Virus record (IMG/VR): IMGVR_UViG_3300036864_000136
Coordinates: 1 to 45,756 of that record
Origin: a virus
DNA length: 45,756 nt
Direction: 5' to 3' (one strand)
Shown here: positions 40,425-45,756 of the stretch, piece after piece
Position numbering within the stretch: the stretch's first letter is position 1
Layout of the letters: each line of letters starts with the position of its first letter
Made by a program: the position numbers and the translations under genes
The notes under the pieces: generated by a model
Database searches by the model: none
Told to the model about the DNA's origin: nothing
Seen by the model: the letters and a program-made list of their open reading frames with translations, nothing else

Positions 40425-41155
40425 CTGAAACAATCACCGACGTCGAACTGGACCTCATCTTCTTCATCGAACGTTTTCACGCCAGTACTGGTCAAGCACC
40501 GACCGATGCACAATTGAACCAGCGTTTCACTTTGACGCCGGAAGTTCTAGAGAAGTTCAAGACAAACCCGAAAGTTCTGACCAGTCTCAAGCATCGCGGG
40601 ATTAATTACCCTGCCGCTGCGGACAAGTTCACACCTGAACAAATGCACGCAGCGTCGGTGATGTTGGACATGGTCGACCGACGCAGCGACGAGAAGAAAC
40701 TCCGTGACCTGGGCATCACTACGAGACAATGGTCGCAGTGGCTTTTGGACGACGAGTTTGCAAGCTACTTGAGCGAAAGGTCCGAAAAGCTCCTGGCCAA
40801 TAGTTTGCCCGAAGCTCACAAAGGTCTTCTCAAAGGTGTCAGGAACGGTAACATTGCCGCGGTCAAAACAATGTACGAAGTGACTGGCCGCTACCGTCCG
40901 AATGAAGAAGAGCAAATTGACGTCCGACGCGTACTACACACTTTCATCGAGGTGATTCAGCGCTACGTTAAAGATCCCATCATGTTGCACGCCATCGCGA
41001 TGGACCTGTCACAAGTGGCGAGCGCAGAAAGTTACAGCACCGGTCTGGCAAATCAAATGATGGGTGGTGCTCAAGACTTCCGCATGCGTAGTATTACAGG
41101 CACCGCAGTGGAGTTGCCGCAAATTCCAAGCCTTGAAGGGTTGGAGAATGAGTAA
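40421..41155 (+). CDS. terS: Terminase small subunit (phBC6A51-like HTH)
   Basis: A 244-residue protein whose GTG overlaps the previous stop. The centre KKLRDLGITTRQWSQWLLDDEFASYLSERSEKLLANSLPE followed by NGNIAAVKTMYEVTGRY is the layout of the phBC6A51-type TerS: an HTH, a helical stretch, then A-x-K-x-x-x-E-x-TGR-Y. It recognises phage DNA and hands it to TerL, whose start lies about 4 kb downstream after the lysis and tail genes. Confidence 0.78.
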   Translation: MTETITDVELDLIFFIERFHASTGQAPTDAQLNQRFTLTPEVLEKFKTNPKVLTSLKHRGINYPAAADKFTPEQMHAASVMLDMVDRRSDEKKLRDLGITTRQWSQWLLDDEFASYLSERSEKLLANSLPEAHKGLLKGVRNGNIAAVKTMYEVTGRYRPNEEEQIDVRRVLHTFIEVIQRYVKDPIMLHAIAMDLSQVASAESYSTGLANQMMGGAQDFRMRSITGTAVELPQIPSLEGLENE

Positions 41156-41561
41156 CACCGGAAGAAACTTGGAGCCGGTGAAGTTTGGTATTGACTCAGT
41201 TCAAAGCTCACCAACTTCACCGGACCAGTTTGGTCAAGTTTATGACCCTCGGGAAGATAGCACTCAGGGGAACACTCGAACTGGGCTAGAAAGTCGCCAG
41301 GACCATTCTCACTCCGACGTAGATGCTTCACCTCAAAGTCAGCACCACACTTTGGGGACTGCGCGAAGTCAAAGCTCTCCGGGAAATCATATTCACGACG
41401 GTGTAACTTCACCAAAGTTGGGCGGTAAGGCGATTAACACGTCAGGTAATGACACGAAGCCTGCGCTCACTTTGACGGGTGCTAAAGGTGGGAATGTCGC
41501 TCTGACTAACTTGATTGCGATGCTTAAGAACTTCGTCGACTTTACGGACAACACGACGTGA
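41148..41561 (+). CDS. His-rich structural-like protein
   Basis: A 137-residue protein from ATG 41148, overlapping TerS. Repeated His pairs (DHSHSDVD, QHHTLG, GNHIHDG) look like the HxH metal-binding knots found in phage tail spikes and fibres. The rest is polar, Ser/Gln/Thr-rich, with a helical end (LTNLIAMLKNFVDF). Perhaps a tail accessory or minor virion protein. Confidence 0.6.
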   Translation: MSNTGRNLEPVKFGIDSVQSSPTSPDQFGQVYDPREDSTQGNTRTGLESRQDHSHSDVDASPQSQHHTLGTARSQSSPGNHIHDGVTSPKLGGKAINTSGNDTKPALTLTGAKGGNVALTNLIAMLKNFVDFTDNTT

Positions 41562-41569
41562 GAAGTGAC

Positions 41570-41788
41570 ATGACAATCGAAGAGCAGACCGAACCAGGAA
41601 ACGACAAAGTTCATCCAGACTTTGCATTTCAGCGAGCACTTCAGAATCTGATCAATGAACATGGGCTAGATGTAAAGTTGAGCGTCCCCGACTACCTTCT
41701 GACGAACTACATCTGGGACTCGATCAACACTTTCACTAACTTGAAGGTTGGTCTGCTGAATCACGGACTTGGTCAGGCGAATGGCTGA
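41570..41788 (+). CDS. Small hypothetical protein
   Basis: A 72-residue protein from ATG 41570 (GTG 41558 also possible). FAFQRALQNLINEHGLDVKLSVPDYLLTNYIWDSINTFTNL is helical. Placed before the endolysin; it could be part of the lysis set, but no family was recognised. Confidence 0.6.
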   Translation: MTIEEQTEPGNDKVHPDFAFQRALQNLINEHGLDVKLSVPDYLLTNYIWDSINTFTNLKVGLLNHGLGQANG

Positions 41789-41930
41789 GTCAATGATTCA
41801 AGCCTGGCGGTACATTTTCAATCACCACCCCCACGGTGACAAAATAATGGACGCCGTGATGGATCAAGATAAACGCATCACCTTTCACCAGTTCGAACTT
41901 TGGTACCAGGAGGCACGTAACAATGGCTAG
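41781..41930 (+). CDS. Small hypothetical protein (49 aa)
   Basis: From ATG 41781, overlapping the previous stop, the frame reads MAESMIQAWRYIFNHHPHGDK and DQDKRITFHQFELWYQEARNNG. An EF-hand-like DQDKRITFHQFE loop is visible but incomplete. It ends inside the endolysin start, so co-translation is likely. Confidence 0.6.
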   Translation: MAESMIQAWRYIFNHHPHGDKIMDAVMDQDKRITFHQFELWYQEARNNG

Positions 41931-42750
41931 TCCAATGACAGCAACTCAGTTTGTTGCACTGCTCGACAAGTGGGGAATTCCTCACCGCGAGAACAGAGCA
42001 AATTGGCAGAACCACAACCGCAATTCTAAAGGCGACTGGGGACCGGTCAACGGAATTGGTAACCACCACACTGGCGGAAACGACGACAAGTCTGGTCGCG
42101 ACGTACTTTGGAATGGTTACGGAGATCTTCCTGGTCCACTTTGCCATGCTGGAATTCAGCAGGATGGCTATGTTCTTTTGAACGGTTGGGGCCGCGTCAA
42201 CCACTTTGGCCTTGGTGACAGTGACATTCTCAGTCATGTGATTAACGAGAATTACACTGGTCGACTCGTTCCGCACAAGGCGAATGTTGACGGCAACTCT
42301 CGCTTCTACGGCTTTGAATGGATGTACGACGGACTTTCCGACCCGTCGACGCATTACCCAAAGTTGTATGAAACTGCCGTGCGAGTTAACGCAGCAATCA
42401 ACACGTGGCACAAGTGGACTTTCAAGTCTTCAATTGCTCACGGTGAATGGCAGCCCGGAAAGTGGGACCCTGGTTACAAGAAGGGTCTTCTCTTTGACGT
42501 GGTAACTTTCAGGTCACATGTTGACCAGGCCATGAAGGAAGGCCCTAAGAAGCCGCTTCCGACTCGACCGAAACCACCGACAACAAAGCCCAAGACGAAG
42601 CAGGTTACCGTAGGCGTCGGCGACACTTTGGTCGGACTGGCAAAGATGGCTTACCCGAGGCTCGCACCAAATGATGCTCTTGCTTCACTAATTAACCTGA
42701 ACCCGCAGCTTCTTCGTGCCGGTGACAAGTTGATTGTTCCCAACATTTAA
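41923..42750 (+). CDS. Endolysin: N-acetylmuramoyl-L-alanine amidase with LysM
   Basis: A 275-residue protein from ATG 41923 behind CAGGAGG. Residues 15-190 are an amidase_2/PGRP domain: NGIGNHHTGG with the first zinc His, VLLNGWGRVNHFG, and SIAHGEWQPGKWDPG with the second His and the catalytic Lys/Asp region. A Pro/Lys linker (LPTRPKPPTTKPK) leads to a C-terminal LysM-like domain (VTVGVGDTLVGLAKM to RAGDKLIVPNI). It cuts the amide between MurNAc and L-Ala to release phage. Confidence 0.88.
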   Translation: MASPMTATQFVALLDKWGIPHRENRANWQNHNRNSKGDWGPVNGIGNHHTGGNDDKSGRDVLWNGYGDLPGPLCHAGIQQDGYVLLNGWGRVNHFGLGDSDILSHVINENYTGRLVPHKANVDGNSRFYGFEWMYDGLSDPSTHYPKLYETAVRVNAAINTWHKWTFKSSIAHGEWQPGKWDPGYKKGLLFDVVTFRSHVDQAMKEGPKKPLPTRPKPPTTKPKTKQVTVGVGDTLVGLAKMAYPRLAPNDALASLINLNPQLLRAGDKLIVPNI

Positions 42751-42761
42751 CTTGGAGAGAC

Positions 42762-43427
42762 GTGGGAACTTACTCAACCAACTTCAAGTTCTACAAACCT
42801 GACGCGTCAGAATTCGTCGACCCTGTTTCACAGCTCAATCGTAACTGGGACATCGCCGACGAAGCCGTACGACGTTTGTGTGAGTGGGAATTCACCCCAC
42901 TCGCCTACCCTGACATGTCTCAGGCTCGAACGACGCGAGCTAAGTTTTACCGGCAGTACTCCAATTCGATGGTCACCTACTTTAAGTCGTCGAATCTTTG
43001 GTACCAGGACCCAAAGTCTTTCGTCGCTGCTTTCACTCAGCGTGGGTCAGACTTTAGCGAAGGGTACAACTTCTTCCCGGTCAACTTTGACATCAGCGCC
43101 AGGCTCGTCAAGAACTCTGGTGGATCGACGGCTGAAGTTGAATGGGCTGGAGCTTTCTGGGAACTCGGCGGAAACATGGAACTCAACACCAATGTTACCG
43201 TGATTAATAGCGGTGTAATTCCCGCTGAACTCAGGCCGGCTTCGACAAAGTACTTTCACGTCTGGGCGGGTAATACAACCTCAGACTTTTCGATCGCCCG
43301 TTTGTTCTTCGGCTCTGACGGCTCGCTACAGTTCAAAAGATATGGTGCCAACCCTGGAGCACCATCAGCAGAAAACCGAGTCGAATTCACAGGCTGCACT
43401 TTTAATGTTGAAGTTACGGGGACCTGA
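42762..43427 (+). CDS. Tail protein with NWD N-terminal module, copy 1
   Basis: A 221-residue protein from GTG 42762 behind GGAGAGAC. The N-terminus FKFYKPDASEFVDPVSQLNRNWDIADE is shared in outline with the next two genes. The C-terminus is beta-rich (ISARLVKNSGGSTAEVEWAGAFWELG) and ends in a GCTFNVEVTG strand. Probably a fibre or adhesin subunit; the target is unknown. Confidence 0.65.
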   Translation: MGTYSTNFKFYKPDASEFVDPVSQLNRNWDIADEAVRRLCEWEFTPLAYPDMSQARTTRAKFYRQYSNSMVTYFKSSNLWYQDPKSFVAAFTQRGSDFSEGYNFFPVNFDISARLVKNSGGSTAEVEWAGAFWELGGNMELNTNVTVINSGVIPAELRPASTKYFHVWAGNTTSDFSIARLFFGSDGSLQFKRYGANPGAPSAENRVEFTGCTFNVEVTGT

Positions 43428-44050
43428 TGGCCAACTTCTTCAACTTTACTAAAATTACTCCAGCTGCACCAAATGACCCGCTGGTTGATGAAGCTGCACA
43501 GCTAAATGCCAACTGGGATCACATGGACCTGAGATTGACGCCACTAATGAACGGCGGAACTCTCACCCTGGCTCAGGCTGGGCAAGAATACATGGACACC
43601 AATTCACGCTTCGCGGTGTGGGATGGTGCCGCTGCAAGAGTTCCAGATGACATTGATTCAGCCTGGTCGGCGTGGACTAACATTCCAATGTTGTCGCCCA
43701 GGGTGATTCGCCCTAGCTTTCAGCCGAAGTGGCGTAGCAATTCACTCCTGCGTAAAGTTGAACTCAATGGTGGAATTCAGTTCGACAGCTCTGCAAATGT
43801 TTGGACTCAAGGGACTTTGTTCCAGTTCAATGGTCTTGTCGCAGGAAGTCCAGCGAACACTTTGGGACCCGTCGGTGGTAAACATGTCAACCAGTGCGCA
43901 ACTGGACTCACCGCAGGAACGTCGGTCACCGCTGGTGGGTACATTGTCATAGACACATCTGGCAGCTTCGTAAGAATGTCGGCCCAGTCTTTGGGTGGCG
44001 GTGGAGGCGGTAACTTTATTCAGCTCGACCAAGTTTGGTGGTGGTATTAA
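43427..44050 (+). CDS. Tail protein with NWD N-terminal module, copy 2
   Basis: A 207-residue protein whose ATG overlaps the stop of copy 1. FFNFTKITPAAPNDPLVDEAAQLNANWDHMD matches the module of copy 1; the C-terminal part has a different beta-rich sequence with a GGGGGG turn near the end (SLGGGGGGNFI). Likely a receptor-binding or fibre protein. Confidence 0.65.
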   Translation: MANFFNFTKITPAAPNDPLVDEAAQLNANWDHMDLRLTPLMNGGTLTLAQAGQEYMDTNSRFAVWDGAAARVPDDIDSAWSAWTNIPMLSPRVIRPSFQPKWRSNSLLRKVELNGGIQFDSSANVWTQGTLFQFNGLVAGSPANTLGPVGGKHVNQCATGLTAGTSVTAGGYIVIDTSGSFVRMSAQSLGGGGGGNFIQLDQVWWWY

Positions 44051-44734
44051 ATGTCTGCTGTACCGACGCCGAACTATGGTCTAAACAAAGTTGGCGACCC
44101 GCGTGCTGATTCTATGGCAGATTTCACTACCTGGCTGAACAATAACTGGGATGAAATCACAAATGCTGCCGCTCCCCCAAGTGGTACAACACTCCCCCAG
44201 TCTGGGACTTATAATGTTGGTGACAGGTTCTACAAGTCTGACACCAAGTCGATTTACATTCTAGTCGTCAAAGATGCTAACTGGGGTTGGTATTGGCGAC
44301 CCATCCATGACGCTATTTCACCGTGGTTCACAGTCCCAACGACGGCAATGAAAATCACAGGCTGGACTTTGAATCCGACACCAGCTAACCCGTTTCAAAT
44401 CGCCCTCGACAATCGCGGCCGAGTCTACTGGCGTGGAATCATTGGCTTCACCGCTGGCAACATGTCACGTGGAGTCTCCTACGGACTCTTCGGTTGCCCG
44501 CCAATTGGTATCAGGCCGCGACTCGCTGGAACTTTCATGCTAGGTCATGAAACTTTGGCCGTCAGCACATCAGCAACAAGCTTGCAGGGGTACCAAGGTG
44601 CTCGCGTATTTATTCCTAATGATGGTGTTTCCGACACAACAATGCGTTGCTTTGGTGGGAACGCTGACTTCAATCGAATTCATCTTGCGGGAGTTGCGTA
44701 CGCCGCAGGATCTAATATCTTCTGGGATGTTTAG
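44051..44734 (+). CDS. Tail protein with NWD N-terminal module, copy 3
   Basis: A 227-residue protein beginning on the base after copy 2. NYGLNKVGDPRADSMADFTTWLNNNWDEIT is the third version of the module; the C-terminus is again beta-rich with GRVYWRGIIGF and RPRLAGTFML strands. Three such genes in tandem suggest a heterotypic spike or variable host binding. Its stop is followed at once by element R1. Confidence 0.65.
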   Translation: MSAVPTPNYGLNKVGDPRADSMADFTTWLNNNWDEITNAAAPPSGTTLPQSGTYNVGDRFYKSDTKSIYILVVKDANWGWYWRPIHDAISPWFTVPTTAMKITGWTLNPTPANPFQIALDNRGRVYWRGIIGFTAGNMSRGVSYGLFGCPPIGIRPRLAGTFMLGHETLAVSTSATSLQGYQGARVFIPNDGVSDTTMRCFGGNADFNRIHLAGVAYAAGSNIFWDV

Positions 44735-44739
44735 TGTGA

Positions 44740-44900
44740 GAAAAGTTTGAACTCGCTATTTTGTGGGGGGCGGAAAAGCGTAGGCTGACTCGGCCGTGGG
44801 CTCAACTGACCGACGTAGGAGGGAGGGGGAGGCCGCGGTTGAGCCAGTCTGGGCTTTGGAGCGAGGGCCCCCCACAAAATTGGGCGAGTTTAAAGTTTTC
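44740..44900 (+). ncRNA. Structured element R1 before terminase
   Basis: A two-part closing stem: ATTTTGTGGGGGGC (44758-44771) pairs with GCCCCCCACAAAAT (44867-44880), and outside it AACTCGC/GCGAGTT (44750-44756, 44884-44890) plus GAAAA/TTTTC. Inside lie GGAA-N5-TAGGCTG, a GGCTCAAC/GTTGAGCC stem (44799-44806, 44839-44846), CGACGTAGGAG and GGAGCGAGG. R2 at 31806-31958 has the same plan with changed stem bases. It runs from the tail gene stop to the ribosome site of the zinc-ribbon gene. RNA leader, packaging RNA or packaging site are all possible. Confidence 0.62.
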
Positions 44901-44915
44901 GAACTAAGGAGGATC

Positions 44916-45047
44916 GTGAAAGGTAGATGTCCAGAGTGTGGAAGTACGGCAACTAAATCTGGAGGGAAAATTTGGTGTGACGATCCTGATTGCGCTTACG
45001 TTTTTCTAGATTCTACAGAGGAGGATAATTCCCCCCCGGCAGCGTAA
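44916..45047 (+). CDS. Zinc-ribbon protein upstream of and overlapping terL
   Basis: A 43-residue protein from GTG 44916 behind AAGGAGGATC. CPECGSTATKSGGKIWCDDPDC is a classic CxxC...CxxxxC ribbon. It ends DNSPPAA, stopping 10 residues beyond the point where the terL frame is already open. A run of seven C at 45031-45037 lies in the overlap, so a one-base slip here would join the two proteins. Confidence 0.65.
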   Translation: MKGRCPECGSTATKSGGKIWCDDPDCAYVFLDSTEEDNSPPAA

Positions 45048-45756
45048 AATTGGTAGTCTTCATGACGCGTTTGCAGATTTGAGTGAGTCACTTGTCCGAG
45101 TTGCAACTTTCCCAGATATCAATAGTTACATCCCTCACCCTAAACAAAAAAGATTTCATTCCTCACCCGCGCGGACTCGTCTATACATTGGAGGAAACCG
45201 CTCAGGAAAGACTACGGGAGGAATTGTTGAAGATATCTGGTGGCTCACTCGTGAACACCCTTACAGGAAAATTCCTGCTCATCCCATTGCGGGACGAATT
45301 GTTTCTGTTGACTTCATCAACGGCATTTCAAAAATCATCATCCCCCAACTCAAGCAATGGATCCCCCCAAGCAAACTCAGGGGTGGGAGTTGGTTTTCTG
45401 CTTACGACGCCGGGGATCGAGTTCTAAACTTTGACAACGGCTCTTTTGTCGAGTTGATGTCTTACGACCAGGACCTAGACAAGTTCGCCGGTACCAGTCG
45501 TGACTTTATTCACTACGATGAAGAGCCGCCGAAAGATATCTTCACTGAGTGCAAGGCTCGATTGATTGACCGCAAAGGTTCGTCATGGATGACAATGACC
45601 CCCGTCGAAGGAATGACGTGGATCTTTGACGACATCTATGAGCCTGGAATTCTCGGCGATAGTAATATTGCAGTCATCGAAGTTGACATGGCAGAAAATC
45701 CACACCTAGACAAAGAAGAAATCGACAACTTCCTTGGTGGCCTAGACGAAGACGAA
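45028..45756 (+). CDS. terL: Terminase large subunit, N-terminal part (partial)
   Basis: The ATPase half of the packaging motor. Walker A is LYIGGNRSGKTTGGI (base 45181), the adenine-binding-like PHPKQKRFH precedes it, Walker B is FIHYDEEPP (45508), and a coupling-like WMTMTPVEGMTW follows. The frame is open from 45010 and has no ATG/GTG; TTG 45079 has no ribosome site, while AGAGGAGG at 45017 would serve ATT 45028. The start is therefore uncertain. The frame runs off the window end and continues at base 2. Confidence 0.85.
   Translation, partial: MPPRQRKIGSLHDAFADLSESLVRVATFPDINSYIPHPKQKRFHSSPARTRLYIGGNRSGKTTGGIVEDIWWLTREHPYRKIPAHPIAGRIVSVDFINGISKIIIPQLKQWIPPSKLRGGSWFSAYDAGDRVLNFDNGSFVELMSYDQDLDKFAGTSRDFIHYDEEPPKDIFTECKARLIDRKGSSWMTMTPVEGMTWIFDDIYEPGILGDSNIAVIEVDMAENPHLDKEEIDNFLGGLDEDE
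45630..45756. repeat. 127-bp exact terminal repeat of bases 1-127
   Basis: The last 127 bases equal the first 127 base for base, inside terL and without any structural hallmark of a biological end. A length of exactly 127 matches a common assembler k-mer, so this most likely marks a circular or terminally redundant genome that was cut open. Unique length 45,629 bp. Confidence 0.9.

Noticed and set aside
45083-45427. 114-residue plus frame at the window end
   Set aside because: A shadow of terL: the other frame carries Walker A and B motifs and runs through the circular junction.
1-45756. CRISPR arrays, insertion sequences, integrase, toxin-antitoxin genes
   Set aside because: No regular spaced repeats, transposase motifs, tyrosine or serine recombinase motifs or clear toxin pairs were seen on either strand.

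Overview
The window looks like one complete tailed-phage genome drawn as a line. Bases 1-127 are repeated exactly at 45630-45756, so the unique length is 45,629 bp and the terminase large-subunit gene runs across the artificial ends. A WhiB-family iron-sulphur regulator, a family essentially confined to Actinobacteria and their phages, points to an actinobacterial host. There is no tail-tube, tape-measure or baseplate set. Instead there is a portal, head-tail adaptor, nozzle-like protein and several probable ejected internal virion proteins, so a short-tailed (podovirus-like) particle is the best guess. No integrase, DNA polymerase or primase was recognised.

Layout. (1) 1-19.9 kb, plus strand: end of TerL, small zinc proteins, portal, an Acb2/Tad1-like hairpin protein that may be an anti-defence sponge, scaffold, major capsid protein, adaptor, nozzle, a run of internal virion proteins ending in a 1,396-residue protein, two virion wall-degrading enzymes (NlpC/P60 and lytic transglycosylase), a holin-like protein and WhiB. 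A two-way terminator lies at 19.92 kb. (2) 19.96-39.2 kb, minus strand: the early/replication region. It holds a RuvC-like nuclease, a DnaB/RepA-like ATPase, a Sak4-like RecA-fold ATPase with a probable ssDNA-binding partner, a Cas4/RecB-like nuclease with an Fe-S cysteine set, an HNH nuclease, a SNF2-type helicase, HTH regulators and many very small, tightly overlapping zinc-binding proteins. (3) 39.25-45.6 kb, plus strand: an HTH regulator, TerS, an amidase-LysM endolysin, membrane proteins, three tail proteins built on a shared N-terminal module, then the start of TerL.

The most interesting signal is non-coding. Two places far apart and on opposite strands (44740-44900 plus, 31806-31958 minus) fold the same way. 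Each has a long two-part closing stem whose two halves differ in sequence between the copies but pair within each copy, around shared blocks GGAA-N5-TAGGCTG, CGACGYAGGAG and GGAGCGAGG. Each sits just before a ribosome binding site, one of them directly ahead of the terminase. This looks like an undescribed phage RNA (or packaging/regulatory DNA) element. There is also a gene-free 440-bp structured leader at 28.2-28.64 kb, a family of stem-loops that keep an apical GTGGCC while the stems change, and a partial tRNA-like element near 38.15 kb.

Limits: all functional names rest on motifs read by eye. Start codons were moved from the longest frame where a ribosome binding site or gene overlap favoured another.
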